Counted from the stretch's first letter, positions 42,329-52,980 are shown. The stretch: DNA of 64,000 bases from Staphylococcus simulans (GCF_002994445.1 NZ_MRZJ01000003.1:124001-188000), one strand, 5' to 3'. Notes: generated by a model not told the origin, from the letters alone. Program-made: numbers and translations.

Positions 42329-42730
42329 ATGAAGGTAGTATATTTTTCATTTACTGGTAACGTCAGACGATTTATAGGAAGAACTGAATTTGAGAATACT
42401 TTAGAAATTACAAATGACAACTGTGCAGAAGTGCGCGTTGATGAACCTTATATATTGGTCACTAGTACAATTGGTTTTGGAGAAGTGCCAGATGTAGTTA
42501 AAACATTTTTGAAAAATAACGGAAATATGATCAGAGGTGTTGTTGGAAGCGGTAATCGCAACTGGGGCCAAAACTTTGCGAAAGCCAGCGAAACCATTTC
42601 ACGAGAATATTTCGTTCCGCTATTAATGAAGTTTGAAGTACAAGGTACAAAGAAAGATGTAGAAGAGTTTAATGATAAGGTGGGGCAATTATATGAAGAC
42701 TATGAACGAAAAGCAGTACAATCATATTGA
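42329..42730 (+). CDS. nrdI: Ribonucleotide reductase flavodoxin NrdI
   Basis: 133 residues from ATG 42329, preceded by GCGGGTGA; the longer frame is unlikely because [15 protein letters not shown] is the conserved N-terminus. FMN-binding flavodoxin that supplies the oxidant to assemble the Mn/tyrosyl-radical cofactor of Nrd[10 protein letters not shown] binds the FMN phosphate; [15 protein letters not shown] is the family signature. It overlaps nrdE by 38 bases. Confidence 0.93.
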   Translation: MKVVYFSFTGNVRRFIGRTEFENTLEITNDNCAEVRVDEPYILVTSTIGFGEVPDVVKTFLKNNGNMIRGVVGSGNRNWGQNFAKASETISREYFVPLLMKFEVQGTKKDVEEFNDKVGQLYEDYERKAVQSY

Positions 42731-44798
42731 ATTAAATAACGAGGTTACAAAGCGTAAAGAAGATGGTTTCTTCAACTTAGAAAAAGACCAAGAAGCTTTA
42801 GCGGTTTATTTAGAAGAAATCAAAGATCATACGATTTATTTCGATACAGAAATCGAACGTTTGCACTATCTTGTAGATAATGACTTTTATGTAGATGTAT
42901 TCAAACAATACAGCGAAGCAGATTTAGAAGAAATTACTGAATATGCACGCAGTATTCCATTCGAATTTGCAAGCTACATGTCAGCAAGCAAATTCTTCAA
43001 AGACTATGCTTTGAAAACAAATGATAAAAAGCAATATCTTGAAGACTATTCGCAGCACGTTACAATTGTTGCACTTTACTTAGCGGATGGCGACAAAGCA
43101 CAAGCCAAACAATTTATCTCATCAATGATTGAACAACGCTACCAACCTGCAACACCTACATTCTTAAACGCAGGACGTGCACGCCGCGGCGAATTAGTTT
43201 CATGTTTCTTATTAGAAGTAGATGACAGCTTGAACTCTATCAACTTTATTGATTCAACAGCGAAACAATTAAGTAAAATCGGCGGCGGTGTAGCGATTAA
43301 CTTATCTAAACTTCGTGCACGCGGCGAAGCAATCAAAGGTATCAAAGGTGTTGCAAAAGGCGTATTGCCAGTTGCGAAATCACTCGAAGGCGGCTTCAGC
43401 TATGCAGACCAATTAGGTCAAAGACCAGGTGCAGGTGCGGTTTACCTTAATATCTTCCACTATGATGTTGAAGAATTCTTAGATACAAAAAAAGTAAACG
43501 CAGACGAAGACATCCGTTTATCAACAATTTCAACAGGTTTAATTGTACCTGCTAAATTCTTCGAACTTGCTAAAGAAGGCAAAGACTTCTATATGTTTGC
43601 GCCGCACACTGTATTTAACGAATACGGCGTAACATTAGATGATATCGATTTAGATAAATATTATGATGAAATGGTTGAGAACCCTAACATCTTAAAACGC
43701 AAAAAAGATGCGCGCGAAATGTTGAATACAATTGCGCAAACACAATTGCAATCAGGTTATCCTTATTTAATGTTTAAAGATAACGCAAACAAAGTACATG
43801 CCAATTCAAATATCGGCCAAATCAAAATGAGTAACTTATGTACTGAAATCTTCCAATTACAAGAAACTTCAATCATCAACGATTACGGTGTTGAAGATGA
43901 AATCAAACGTGATATTTCTTGTAACTTAGGTTCACTTAATATTGTGAACGTAATGGAATCAGGCAAATTCAGAGACTCTGTACACACAGGTATGGATGCA
44001 TTGACAGTTGTCAGCGATGAAGCGGATATTCAAAACGCGCCAGGTGTACGTAAAGCAAACAGTGAATTGCATTCAGTAGGTTTAGGCGTAATGAACTTGC
44101 ATGGTTATCTTGCGAAAAATCAAATCGGCTATGAATCAGAAGAAGCAAAAGACTTTGCGAACGTATTCTTCATGATGATGAACTATTACTCAATCGAACG
44201 TTCTATGCAAACAGCTAAAGAACGCGGCGAAGCTTATCAAGACTTTGATAAATCAGATTATGCGAGCGGTAAGTACTTTGATAAATATACAAAAGAAGAT
44301 ATCGTTCCTGAATATGAAAAAGTAAAAGCATTGTTTGAAGGTTTGGAAATTCCAACTGCAGAAGATTGGAAAGCATTAGCAGAAGACGTTAAACAATATG
44401 GTCTATACCATGCTTACCGTCTAGCGATCGCACCGACACAAAGTATTTCATACGTTCAAAATGCGACAAGTTCAGTTATGCCGATTGTAGATCAAATCGA
44501 ACGTCGTACGTACGGCAACTCTGAAACATTCTATCCAATGCCGTTCTTATCACCGCAAACAATGTGGTACTACAAATCAGCATTCAACACAGATCAAATG
44601 CGTTTGATTGATTTAGTAGCAACGATCCAACAACACGTTGACCAAGGTATCTCAACAATCCTTTACGTCAACTCAGAAATTTCTACACGTGAATTAGCAC
44701 GTTTATATGTCTATGCACATCATAAAGGTCTAAAATCACTTTATTATACACGTAACAAATTATTAAGCGTAGAAGAATGTACAAGCTGCGCTATCTAA
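42693..44798 (+). CDS. nrdE: Class Ib ribonucleotide reductase, large subunit
   Basis: 701 residues from ATG 42693 ([15 protein letters not shown]), preceded by AAGGTGGGG. It reduces ribonucleoside diphosphates. Seen: [24 protein letters not shown] with a redox Cys (spread over about 153-176), the active-site region [18 protein letters not shown], and the C-terminal CTSCAI pair that passes electrons from NrdH/thioredoxin. Class Ib proteins lack the N-terminal ATP-cone, consistent with the N-terminus here. Confidence 0.95.
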   Translation: MKTMNEKQYNHIELNNEVTKRKEDGFFNLEKDQEALAVYLEEIKDHTIYFDTEIERLHYLVDNDFYVDVFKQYSEADLEEITEYARSIPFEFASYMSASKFFKDYALKTNDKKQYLEDYSQHVTIVALYLADGDKAQAKQFISSMIEQRYQPATPTFLNAGRARRGELVSCFLLEVDDSLNSINFIDSTAKQLSKIGGGVAINLSKLRARGEAIKGIKGVAKGVLPVAKSLEGGFSYADQLGQRPGAGAVYLNIFHYDVEEFLDTKKVNADEDIRLSTISTGLIVPAKFFELAKEGKDFYMFAPHTVFNEYGVTLDDIDLDKYYDEMVENPNILKRKKDAREMLNTIAQTQLQSGYPYLMFKDNANKVHANSNIGQIKMSNLCTEIFQLQETSIINDYGVEDEIKRDISCNLGSLNIVNVMESGKFRDSVHTGMDALTVVSDEADIQNAPGVRKANSELHSVGLGVMNLHGYLAKNQIGYESEEAKDFANVFFMMMNYYSIERSMQTAKERGEAYQDFDKSDYASGKYFDKYTKEDIVPEYEKVKALFEGLEIPTAEDWKALAEDVKQYGLYHAYRLAIAPTQSISYVQNATSSVMPIVDQIERRTYGNSETFYPMPFLSPQTMWYYKSAFNTDQMRLIDLVATIQQHVDQGISTILYVNSEISTRELARLYVYAHHKGLKSLYYTRNKLLSVEECTSCAI

Positions 44799-44912
44799 TA
44801 GAGAAAAAGTGAGGCAACCTGAATAGGTTGTCTCTACATAAGTTATACTGCGAAAATTAAACGGAAATTAAACGAGCTAAATTAAAAATCAAGAATGGGG
44901 AAATGCACTTTG

Positions 44913-45887
44913 ATGATCGCTGTCAATTGGAACACGCAAGAAGACATGACGAATATGTTTTGGCGACAAAACATCTCCCAAATGTGGGTAGAAACGGAAT
45001 TTAAAGTATCTAAAGATATTGCAAGTTGGAAAACATTAACACCAGAAGAACAAGATACTTTCAAAAAGGCATTGGCAGGCTTAACAGGATTAGATACACA
45101 CCAAGCTGACGATGGTATGCCTTTAGTCATGATGCACACTAAAGATTTACGTAAAAAAGCAGTTTACTCATTTATGGGAATGATGGAGCAAATCCACGCG
45201 AAAAGTTATTCTCATATCTTTACAACACTTTTACCATCTAGCGAAACAAACTATTTATTAGATAAATGGGTGTTGGAAGAACCGCACTTGAAATTCAAAT
45301 CTGATAAAATCGTAGGCAACTATCATAAACTATGGACAAAAGATGCATCTGTTTATGATCAATATATGGCACGTGTGTCCAGTGTATTCTTAGAAACATT
45401 CTTATTCTACTCTGGATTCTATTATCCGCTTTTCCTTGCAGGTCAAGGACGCATGACAACATCTGGTGAAATTATCCGTAAAATTCTATTAGATGAATCG
45501 ATTCACGGGGTATTCACAGGATTAGATGCACAACATATGCGTAATGAACTCTCAGAAAACGAAAAGCAGCGTGCGGACCAAGAAATGTATAAATTATTAG
45601 ATGAATTATACAAAAACGAAGTGTCTTATACACATTCGCTTTATGATCAAATCGGTTTAACAGATGACGTATTAAACTATGTACGTTACAACGGAAACAA
45701 AGCGTTATCTAACTTAGGTTTCGAACCTTACTTTGAAGAACGCGAGTTCAACCCGATTATTGAAAATGCCTTAGATACTTCTACGAAGAACCATGACTTC
45801 TTCTCAGTTAAAGGTGACGGCTATACATTAGCATTGAATGTAGAAGCGTTGCGTGACGAAGATTTCATTTTCGATGATGAAGACTAA
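44913..45887 (+). CDS. nrdF: Class Ib ribonucleotide reductase, small subunit
   Basis: 324 residues from ATG 44913 (MIAVNWNTQEDMTNMFW), matching the S. aureus N-terminus as I remember it; an ATG six codons earlier is possible and neither has a strong ribosome binding site. Carries the dimetal cluster and tyrosyl radical. Ligand motifs EQIHAKSYSHIF and LDESIHGVF are visible. Separated from nrdE by 114 bases that hold no clear promoter. Confidence 0.92.
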   Translation: MIAVNWNTQEDMTNMFWRQNISQMWVETEFKVSKDIASWKTLTPEEQDTFKKALAGLTGLDTHQADDGMPLVMMHTKDLRKKAVYSFMGMMEQIHAKSYSHIFTTLLPSSETNYLLDKWVLEEPHLKFKSDKIVGNYHKLWTKDASVYDQYMARVSSVFLETFLFYSGFYYPLFLAGQGRMTTSGEIIRKILLDESIHGVFTGLDAQHMRNELSENEKQRADQEMYKLLDELYKNEVSYTHSLYDQIGLTDDVLNYVRYNGNKALSNLGFEPYFEEREFNPIIENALDTSTKNHDFFSVKGDGYTLALNVEALRDEDFIFDDED

Positions 45888-45897
45888 TTGAATGACA

Positions 45898-45943
45898 AAC
45901 ACTGAATCTGACTGTTTTCACAGTTTGGATTCAGTGTTTTTTT
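45898..45943 (+). terminator. Terminator of nrdIEF
   Basis: AACACTGAATC...GATTCAGTGTT with a T run of seven. Confidence 0.93.
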
Positions 45944-46108
45944 GTTTGCCTAAAATTAGAAATATTCAACTAAGACAAGTGTTATTGGAAATAAACAGAG
46001 ATATTATACAACTTTTAATAGTATTTAGTCTAAGTTTGAATAATAATTTTTATGAAAATGTAGAAAAAGTATTGATTAAAATCAATAAACTGATACGATA
46101 GATTTAAG

Positions 46109-46123
46109 TGAAAACGATTATCA
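46109..46123 (+). promoter_or_regulatory. Fur box upstream of sstABCD
   Basis: TGAAAACGATTATCA matches the 7-1-7 Fur consensus TGATAATNATTATCA at all but two positions. It stands 48 bases before the sstA start, so the operon should be repressed by Fur with iron. Confidence 0.85.
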
Positions 46124-46170
46124 TTTACAATTAGATTAGAGAAAGATAAAAGGAAGGATTGGGTTTTAGA

Positions 46171-47142
46171 ATGGTTCAACAACTTATGCGTTTTCCGGTT
46201 TTAGTCGTGCTCTTTTTAATTTTAACCGTCCTTTCATTGTTTATTGGTGTGAGTCAGGTTTCAATTACTCAAATTTTTCATTTAACACAAGAGCAGCAAA
46301 ATATCCTCGTTTCAAGTCGTATTCCTAGAACAGTCAGCATTGTGATTTCCGGCAGTTCATTAGCACTTGCAGGATTGATTATGCAACAGATGATGCAGAA
46401 TAAATTTGTCAGTCCAACTACCGCAGGAACAATGGAATGGGCTAAGTTAGGTATTTTAATTGCGCTGATTTTCTTTCCTCAAGCGCACATATTAGTTAAA
46501 TTGTTATTCGCCATGGTACTTAGTATCGGCGGCACTTTCTTCTTTATGAAATTAATACAGATTATCCGCTTTAAAGATGTAATTTTTGTCCCGCTGCTCG
46601 GCATTATGATCGGCGGCATTATCTCAAGTTTAACGACCTTTATTGCCTTGCGCACCAATGCGCTTCAAAGTATCGGCAACTGGTTGAACGGAAACTTTGC
46701 GATTATTACAAGCGGCCGTTATGAAGTACTGTATCTCAGTATTCCATTGCTTATTGTTACATATATTTTCGCTAACTATTTCACAATAGCCGGCATGGGC
46801 AAAGATTTCAGCCATAACTTAGGTGTGAATTATGAAAGAATTATGATGTTCGGCTTAACAATTACCGCAACGATGACAGCTTTAGTCGTCGTAACAGTTG
46901 GAACATTACCGTTTTTAGGTTTGATTGTTCCGAATATTGTTTCCATTTACAGAGGAGACCATTTAAAAAATGCATTACCGCACACTGCTGTATTAGGCGC
47001 AATATTCGTTTTGATTTCAGATATTATCGGACGTTTGATTGTCTACCCTTATGAAATCAATATCGGATTAACGATTGGTGTCTTTGGTACATGTATTTTC
47101 TTAATCATGTTATTTAAAGGGAGCCGCAACTATGAGTCTTAA
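46171..47142 (+). CDS. sstA: Siderophore ABC transporter permease SstA
   Basis: 323 residues from ATG 46171; AGGAAGGA lies 12 bases ahead, and a TTG at 46159 directly touches it and is unlikely. FecCD-type permease with about nine helices, SRIPRTVSIVISGSSLALAGLIMQ region at about 48-71, and a coupling-helix GLIVPNIVSI. With SstB it forms the channel of a catechol-type siderophore/catecholamine iron importer. Overlaps sstB by 11 bases. Confidence 0.9.
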   Translation: MVQQLMRFPVLVVLFLILTVLSLFIGVSQVSITQIFHLTQEQQNILVSSRIPRTVSIVISGSSLALAGLIMQQMMQNKFVSPTTAGTMEWAKLGILIALIFFPQAHILVKLLFAMVLSIGGTFFFMKLIQIIRFKDVIFVPLLGIMIGGIISSLTTFIALRTNALQSIGNWLNGNFAIITSGRYEVLYLSIPLLIVTYIFANYFTIAGMGKDFSHNLGVNYERIMMFGLTITATMTALVVVTVGTLPFLGLIVPNIVSIYRGDHLKNALPHTAVLGAIFVLISDIIGRLIVYPYEINIGLTIGVFGTCIFLIMLFKGSRNYES

Positions 47143-48094
47143 ACAAACGAAGCTTAAATTATTCATTTTATTTTCGGTAGTTGTGATTACAGGCGCTTTA
47201 TACCTTGTTTTAGGTATCGATTTTGATATCTTTGCGTATCAGATTCAAAGTCGTATCAGAAAGCTGATTTTAATGGTCTTAGTCGGTGCCGCAATCGGTA
47301 CATCGGTGATTATCTTCCAAGCGATTACCGTCAACCGGTTATTGACACCTTCGATGATGGGATTAGATGCGGTCTATATGTTTGTGAAAGTCGTCTTAGT
47401 CTTTATATTCGGCATTCAATCGATGGCAGTCACAAACTTGTATTTAAACTTTGCATTAACACTTGTCGCAATGATTATATTCGCACTGATTTTATTCCAA
47501 GGAGTCTTTAAATACGGCAACTTCTCTGTTTACTTTATTTTGTTGATAGGGGTAATTTTAGGTACCTTCTTCAGAAGTATTACAGGGTTTATCGAATTGG
47601 TACTTAATCCAGAAGATTTCTTGGCCGTTCAAAGTTCAATGTTCGCAAACTTTAACGCTTCAAATGAAAAGTTAGTGTTGATCGGCGGCATTGTGCTGAT
47701 TATTTTAATTGCGATTACGATCAAGATATTGCCTTATTTAGATGTATTGTTGCTTGGGAAAGCACAAGCAATGAACTTAGGTGTGAATTATACACGTGTA
47801 ACGAGGCTTTTAATGATTATGGTCGCTTTGCTGACGGCTATTGCGACAGCACTGGTAGGACCCATTACATTCTTAGGTCTGTTAACTGTGAATATTGCAC
47901 ATGAAATTATGAAAACGTTTGAACATAAATATCTCTTGCCGGCGACTATCTTTTTAAGCTGGATCAGTTTATTTACAGCTGAATGGGTTGTAGAACATCT
48001 CTTTGAAGCTACAACAGAGGTCAGTATATTAATCAACTTGATCGGCGGCAGTTATTTTGTTTACTTACTCATTAAAAGGAGGAACGTGCGATGA
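47132..48094 (+). CDS. sstB: Siderophore ABC transporter permease SstB
   Basis: 320 residues, second FecCD permease with about nine helices; RIRKLILMVLVGAAIGTSVIIFQ (about 36-58) and GPITFLGLLTVNIAHEIMK near the C-terminus carry the family motifs. The start overlaps sstA and the stop overlaps the sstC ATG by four bases, so the operon is tightly coupled. Confidence 0.9.
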   Translation: MSLKQTKLKLFILFSVVVITGALYLVLGIDFDIFAYQIQSRIRKLILMVLVGAAIGTSVIIFQAITVNRLLTPSMMGLDAVYMFVKVVLVFIFGIQSMAVTNLYLNFALTLVAMIIFALILFQGVFKYGNFSVYFILLIGVILGTFFRSITGFIELVLNPEDFLAVQSSMFANFNASNEKLVLIGGIVLIILIAITIKILPYLDVLLLGKAQAMNLGVNYTRVTRLLMIMVALLTAIATALVGPITFLGLLTVNIAHEIMKTFEHKYLLPATIFLSWISLFTAEWVVEHLFEATTEVSILINLIGGSYFVYLLIKRRNVR

Positions 48095-48849
48095 TACAAG
48101 TCCAAGATTTGAACAAGTCTATTCATGATAAACCGATTCTCAGCGATATTAATGTGGAAATTCGTAAAGGCCGTCTGACATCATTAATCGGTCCGAACGG
48201 GGCAGGAAAGAGTACTTTATTGTCAGCAATCAGCCGATTAATAGACGTGGACACTGGTAACATTCAGCTTGAAAATGAACAACTAGAAACCTTTACAAGC
48301 AATGAAATCGCAAGAAAGTTATCGGTACTGAAACAAACCAATCACACGGAATTGAATATTACTGTCGAACAGCTTGTCGCATTCGGCCGTTTCCCATATT
48401 CTAAAGGGCGTTTAACGCCTGAAGATAAAGAAAAAATCAATCAAGCCTTAGATTTATTGCAGCTGCAAGAAATCAAAGGACGCAACCTTAAAACACTTTC
48501 TGGCGGACAACGTCAGCGTGCTTACATTGCGATGACAATTGCACAAGATACAGAATGTATTTTACTCGATGAACCGCTGAACAACTTAGATATGAAATAC
48601 TCAGTAGACATTATGAAGACACTGAGAACATTGACTAGAGATTACGGAAAAACGATTGTGATTGTCTTGCATGATATCAACTTCGCTTCGAGTTATTCCG
48701 ATGATGTGGTCGCAATGAAAGACGGCCGTATTGTCAAAGCAGATGTCAGAGATGAAGTGATTCAACCAAGCACTTTAAGATATTTATACGATATGGATGT
48801 TCAAATTGAATGCATCCGAGGTCAAAGAATCTGTCTTTACTACGATTAA
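48091..48849 (+). CDS. sstC: Siderophore ABC transporter ATPase SstC
   Basis: 252 residues. Walker A GPNGAGKST (about 34-42), signature LSGGQRQRAYIAM, Walker B CILLDEPLNNLD and the H-loop VLHDINFA. FepC-type ATPase for SstAB. The ATG follows AAAAGGAGG located at the end of sstB. Confidence 0.93.
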   Translation: MIQVQDLNKSIHDKPILSDINVEIRKGRLTSLIGPNGAGKSTLLSAISRLIDVDTGNIQLENEQLETFTSNEIARKLSVLKQTNHTELNITVEQLVAFGRFPYSKGRLTPEDKEKINQALDLLQLQEIKGRNLKTLSGGQRQRAYIAMTIAQDTECILLDEPLNNLDMKYSVDIMKTLRTLTRDYGKTIVIVLHDINFASSYSDDVVAMKDGRIVKADVRDEVIQPSTLRYLYDMDVQIECIRGQRICLYYD

Positions 48850-48871
48850 TATTAATGCATTGAAAGGGGTG

Positions 48872-48891
48872 ATGCCGATTTTTTACGGCAT
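48872..48891 (+). other. Hairpin between sstC and sstD
   Basis: ATGCCG and CGGCAT enclose an eight-base loop with six T. No T run follows, so it is more likely an mRNA processing or stability element than a terminator. Confidence 0.4.
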
Positions 48892-48933
48892 TATGAGACG
48901 GGGGTCTAAAATATTCCAAAAGGAGAAAAACAG

Positions 48934-49962
48934 ATGAAGAAATTAGGCTTATTTATTTTAGTTAGTGTTATGTTTTTATTAGCTGCTTGCGGTAACGGCA
49001 GTGATCAAAAAGAAAGTTCAGAAAAAGGAACTTCAGATAAAAAGACAGTAAAAATTGAAAATAGTTATAAATTAAACGGTAAAGATCCAAAAGGCAGCGA
49101 TGCTAAACAAGTGAAAGATACAGTAGAAGTACCTGTTAATCCTAAAAACGCAGTTGTTTTAGATTACGGTGCATTAGATACGTTAAAAGCATTAGGTGTG
49201 GCAGACAAGGTAAAAGCAACACCTAAAGGTGAAGACAACAGCACTTTACCAGATTTCTTAAAAGAATTTAAAGATGAAAAATACTTAAACACAGGTTCAT
49301 TGAAAGAAGTCAACTTTGATAAAGTTGCACAAGCAAAACCAGAAGTAATCTTCATTTCAAACCGTACAGCGAACCAAAAGAACTTAGATGAATTCAAAAA
49401 AGCAGCACCTAAAGCAAAAGTAGTTTATGTCGGTGCAGATGATAAAGACTACATGAATTCAGTTAAGAAAAACGCTGAAAACTTAGGTAAAATCTACGAC
49501 AAAGAAGATAAAGCAAAAGAATTGAACAAAAAATTAGATAAAAAAGTTGCGGACATGAAAGCTAAAACGAAAGACTTCGATAAATCAGTGATGTACTTAT
49601 TAGTGAACGAAGGCGAATTATCAACATTCGGTCCTAAAGAACGTTTCGGAAGCTTAGTTTATAACACATTAGGTTTCAAACCAGCAGATGAAAAAATTAA
49701 AGCAAGTGCACATGGTCAAAACGTCACAAACGAATATGTTAACGAAAAAAATCCAGGTGTAATCATTGCGATGGACCGCGGTCAAGCTATCGGCGGTAAA
49801 TCTACTGCGAAACAAGTATTAGGCAATGACGTAATTAAAAACGTTAAAGCTATCAAAGATGACCAAGTATACGAAGTAGATCCTAAACTTTGGTACTTCG
49901 CATCAGGTTCTACAACTACAACAATGAAACAAATCGACGAATTAAAAGACATAGTTAAATAA
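48934..49962 (+). CDS. sstD: Siderophore-binding lipoprotein SstD
   Basis: 342 residues. Lipoprotein signal with LLAAC (Cys19), a Ser/Lys-rich linker, then a two-lobed class III periplasmic-binding fold with VVLDYGALDTLKALGVADKVKA and PEVIFISNRTA. It captures the iron chelate and hands it to SstAB. AAAAGGAG precedes the ATG. Separated from sstC by 84 bases with a hairpin, which may allow a higher level of this subunit. Confidence 0.93.
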   Translation: MKKLGLFILVSVMFLLAACGNGSDQKESSEKGTSDKKTVKIENSYKLNGKDPKGSDAKQVKDTVEVPVNPKNAVVLDYGALDTLKALGVADKVKATPKGEDNSTLPDFLKEFKDEKYLNTGSLKEVNFDKVAQAKPEVIFISNRTANQKNLDEFKKAAPKAKVVYVGADDKDYMNSVKKNAENLGKIYDKEDKAKELNKKLDKKVADMKAKTKDFDKSVMYLLVNEGELSTFGPKERFGSLVYNTLGFKPADEKIKASAHGQNVTNEYVNEKNPGVIIAMDRGQAIGGKSTAKQVLGNDVIKNVKAIKDDQVYEVDPKLWYFASGSTTTTMKQIDELKDIVK

Positions 49963-49992
49963 TTATCGTTAAACATGGGGGAAGACGATAAA

Positions 49993-50040
49993 AAAACGGG
50001 TGAGTCACGATGATAAGTTATCGTAACTCGCCCGTTTTGA
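49993..50040. terminator. Bidirectional terminator between sstD and the CHY-type gene
   Basis: AAAACGGGTGAGT pairs with ACTCGCCCGTTTT, with inner ACGAT...ATCGT; A and T runs on both sides. Confidence 0.92.
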
Positions 50041-50042
50041 TT

Positions 50043-50366
50043 TTATATTTCAAAGTAATGCGGATAGTGTGCTTCGCAACGCGGATTGAATGGTGCGTTG
50101 CAATGAGGACAATGATTGGTTTTGGTATATTCTGCAATGGTAAGTTCATGTCCGCATACACCGCACAAAATCGCATGTGTATCATATTCTTCTTTGGACC
50201 ATGGAATAGGTGCGTGGTCTTCTGATTCGTTATGGCAATGAATACAAGCATAGTATTTGCCGCAGCATTTGAATTTAATAGCGACTACGTCTAAGAGTGT
50301 GTGATAGTGTGTACATCTTGTTTCGCTGTCTAAACCAATGCCGTGTACTTGTTGTGAATGCGACAT
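50043..50366 (-). CDS. CHY zinc-finger protein
   Basis: 107 residues with many metal-ligand Cys and His: TRCTHYHTLLDVVAIKFKCC, YACIHCHNE, CGVCGHELT, and CPHCNAPFNPRCEAHYPHYF. This is the CHY zinc-finger layout binding about three zinc ions. The function in bacteria is unknown. Downstream of murB in the same direction with 14 bases between. Confidence 0.87.
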   Translation of the reverse strand: MSHSQQVHGIGLDSETRCTHYHTLLDVVAIKFKCCGKYYACIHCHNESEDHAPIPWSKEEYDTHAILCGVCGHELTIAEYTKTNHCPHCNAPFNPRCEAHYPHYFEI

Positions 50367-50380
50367 ATCAATTGCCTGCC

Positions 50381-51307
50381 TTATTGCTGGTCTTCTGGAT
50401 GGTCGCCGATGATACGCACTTCCGGATGCAATTCAACATCGAACTTTTCTTTTACCACTTGCTGAACATGGTGGATCAAGTCTTCGTAGTCCGTTGCTGT
50501 GCCGTTATCGACATTGACCATGAAACCTGCGTGTTTGGTAGAAACTTCGACACCGCCGATACGATGGCCTTGCAAGTCTGAATCTTGAATCAGTTTACCT
50601 GCAAAGTGGCCTGGAGGTCTTTGGAAGACACTGCCGCATGATGGATGTTCAAGCGGTTGTTTTGATTCACGGCGTTCAGTCAAGTCGTCCATGACAGCTT
50701 GAATATCCTCTTGATTGCCTGGTGCTAAGTTAAAGGCAGCTTCTAAGACTACTAAGTGCTGCTTTTGCACAATACTGCTGCGGTAGCCAAGTTCTAATTC
50801 ATCACGTGTCAATTGGACTAAGTCGCCGCGTTCATTGACGCATACAGCGTAATCGATACAATCACGGACTTCTCCGCCATAAGCACCTGCATTCATGAAG
50901 ACAGCACCGCCGATTGAACCTGGGATGCCGCATGCAAATTCTAATCCAGTTAAAGATTTGTCGCGAGCGGTACGGGAGACATCAATAATCGCTGCACCGC
51001 TGCCTGCGATTATGACATTATCTTCAACTTTAATATAATCCATGGATAATAAGCTCAATACAATTCCGCGGATACCGCCTTCGCGGATAATAATGTTAGA
51101 GCCGTTGCCTAAGTATGTGACAGGGATGTTGTTGATTCTAGCAAGATGATTGATGGCTTGGACTTCTTTGAAATTTGTCGGACTGAGATAGAAATCAGCC
51201 TTTCCTCCTGTTTGCGTATAAGTATAGCGTTTTAATGGTTCATCAACTTTAATTTTTTCTTCTGGCAGAATTTTAGCTAATTCTGTAAGAATGTCATCTT
51301 TGTGCAA
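50381..51307 (-). CDS. murB: UDP-N-acetylenolpyruvoylglucosamine reductase
   Basis: 308 residues. FAD- and NADPH-dependent enzyme that makes UDP-MurNAc for peptidoglycan. FAD-binding [11 protein letters not shown] (about 61-72), [24 protein letters not shown] (about 121-144), and the catalytic Ser in [14 protein letters not shown] start at 51307 lies eight bases after AAAGGGAG. Confidence 0.94.
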   Translation of the reverse strand: MHKDDILTELAKILPEEKIKVDEPLKRYTYTQTGGKADFYLSPTNFKEVQAINHLARINNIPVTYLGNGSNIIIREGGIRGIVLSLLSMDYIKVEDNVIIAGSGAAIIDVSRTARDKSLTGLEFACGIPGSIGGAVFMNAGAYGGEVRDCIDYAVCVNERGDLVQLTRDELELGYRSSIVQKQHLVVLEAAFNLAPGNQEDIQAVMDDLTERRESKQPLEHPSCGSVFQRPPGHFAGKLIQDSDLQGHRIGGVEVSTKHAGFMVNVDNGTATDYEDLIHHVQQVVKEKFDVELHPEVRIIGDHPEDQQ

Positions 51308-51383
51308 CGATAGAACTCCCTTTCAATTGTTTTCATCTTCTTATTATAGCAATGAAACCTTTAGTTTGTGAAATGCTATAACC

Positions 51384-51911
51384 TTAATTTAAATGAAATT
51401 GACGTGACAATTTTTCAAACAATGCATCTTTAGCTTCTTCATATTCGCGAATGGTTGCGGCTTGTGTATGCAATGTTTGTTTTTCCTTTGAAAACTGCGC
51501 GCTGAGTTCAGTATCTTGGCTCAGTGCAGCATCCATTTCTTTATAATGGCAATATTGTTTTGATTCAATCTGCAAGATATGCAGGCGTACAGTTTGTTTT
51601 AGTTCAGTCATATCATTGAACTTTACCATCACGGCTTTTTTCTTGTAGCTGTGATGCACACGATAAAAGCCGGCATAATTCAAGCGCTTTTCATCTAATG
51701 CAGTAATATCATGCAGGTTGTTCACACCGACCAAAATATCTAAAATAGGTTCAGTCGGATAGTTGAAATGTGCAGTTCCTCCGATGTGCTGCACGGTTTG
51801 AACAGGTGTATTCAACAAACCAAGCAAAAGTTTACTTAACCTGTCGAATTGATCTTGATAAGAGGGTAATGCCTTTTTATCTTTTATTAAAGGCTGTGTT
51901 TTTGAATACAT
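51384..51911 (-). CDS. GrpB-family nucleotidyltransferase-like protein
   Basis: 175 residues from ATG 51911 with AAAGGA ahead; the frame can be extended by two codons to a TTG. The GrpB fold is suggested by HIGGTAHFNYPTEPILDILVGV (about 40-61) followed by YRVHHSYKKKAVMVKF and RLHILQ. Many GrpB proteins have HIGSTAVPGL with two Asp ligands; here the Ser-Thr is Gly-Thr. Biochemical function of the family is unclear. Confidence 0.78.
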   Translation of the reverse strand: MYSKTQPLIKDKKALPSYQDQFDRLSKLLLGLLNTPVQTVQHIGGTAHFNYPTEPILDILVGVNNLHDITALDEKRLNYAGFYRVHHSYKKKAVMVKFNDMTELKQTVRLHILQIESKQYCHYKEMDAALSQDTELSAQFSKEKQTLHTQAATIREYEEAKDALFEKLSRQFHLN

Positions 51912-52019
51912 AATCAACCGTCCTTTGTAAAAGTCTCTAAAATATTATATTATGAATCTTGACTTACTCAAACACTTAACACGCAAATTATAAAGATAAA
52001 CAGACAGGAGTGGACAAAA

Positions 52020-52922
52020 GTGAAAAGGTGGCTTCTCATAATAACGATTGCTTGTCTAACGCTGTCTCTTGCGGCATGCAGTAATAAAACGCAGTCAGAT
52101 TTAAAACATTTTGAAAAAGCAAAGCATGAAGTAGATAAAGAAGAGCGTCAAGTTGAAAAAATTATGGATGACATGCGCTTGAATCGTTTGAATGAACTCA
52201 GCAAATCAGATTTAACAGATAGAAATAAAACAGACTTCAAACAATTGGAAAAGGATATGGATAAGAAGCTGATGCCTGCATTTGAATCTTATCAGCACGC
52301 CGCAGAACAATTGCCGGCTGAAACTAAAGATGTCAAAGCCTTGCGTAAAACTTACATAAGTGAGGTTAATGAACAAGAAAAAGATTTAAAAGCCATCCGC
52401 AGTTTTATACACCTTTGCAACGCCTCGATTAAAGCAAATGAAGATATTTTGAATTATACGAGGCTGTTTGAGAAGAACCGTGCGCAGTTAGAGAAGCAAG
52501 TCGAAACAGCACGCCAAGCAGGGGAGTCTGACAGTATCGATAAATTTATTCATAAGTTGAAGCATCATAACAAAGAGCTGCAGCAGATTGCGAAAAAATA
52601 TTTAGATACAGATGATCCGGCTAATACGAAAACCGTGATTAAAGATAAAGTACAGCCTCTGATTAATCGACAAATCGAAGAGCTGAACCAAGCGAGTGTG
52701 TCAGAGCCGAATACTGCAAAAGCACATCAAACGGCTATTGAAATGTATTACAGTCTGCAAAACTATTATGAGACACGACAAAAGACAATAGATGTCAGCA
52801 ATGGTTTAGAACGATATGATATGAATAAAACGCCTTTAACAGGGAAAGAATTAGATGAAGCGCATAAACCGTTTAAGCGCGAGTTGACGGACTTAAAAAA
52901 CAAATTGCACAAGAATGATTGA
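52020..52922 (+). CDS. EMYY-motif lipoprotein
   Basis: 300 residues. Signal peptide with lipobox LAAC (Cys20), then an almost entirely helical, strongly charged region rich in Lys, Glu and Asp, likely coiled coil (about 25-230), and the motif AIEMYYSLQNYYETR (about 239-253) that gives the staphylococcal family its name. Located on the outer face of the membrane. Function unknown. GTG start at 52020 follows CAGGAGTGG. Confidence 0.82.
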   Translation: MKRWLLIITIACLTLSLAACSNKTQSDLKHFEKAKHEVDKEERQVEKIMDDMRLNRLNELSKSDLTDRNKTDFKQLEKDMDKKLMPAFESYQHAAEQLPAETKDVKALRKTYISEVNEQEKDLKAIRSFIHLCNASIKANEDILNYTRLFEKNRAQLEKQVETARQAGESDSIDKFIHKLKHHNKELQQIAKKYLDTDDPANTKTVIKDKVQPLINRQIEELNQASVSEPNTAKAHQTAIEMYYSLQNYYETRQKTIDVSNGLERYDMNKTPLTGKELDEAHKPFKRELTDLKNKLHKND

Positions 52923-52951
52923 AAAAAGCAAGGAAAATGTTAGTGTTTTGG

Positions 52952-52980
52952 TTAACATTGAAATATAAAGTGTGTATAAT
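52952..52980 (+). promoter_or_regulatory. Predicted promoter of ytxJ
   Basis: TTAACA (52952-52957), 17-base spacer and TATAAT (52975-52980). A GTGT...ACAC inverted repeat surrounds the -10 element. Confidence 0.65.

Noticed and set aside
45892-46101. 69-codon frame after nrdF
   Set aside because: Contains the nrdIEF terminator hairpin and lacks a ribosome binding site.
50010-50581. Forward frames opposite the CHY-type gene and murB
   Set aside because: Antisense shadows; the reverse-strand genes have clear domains and signals.
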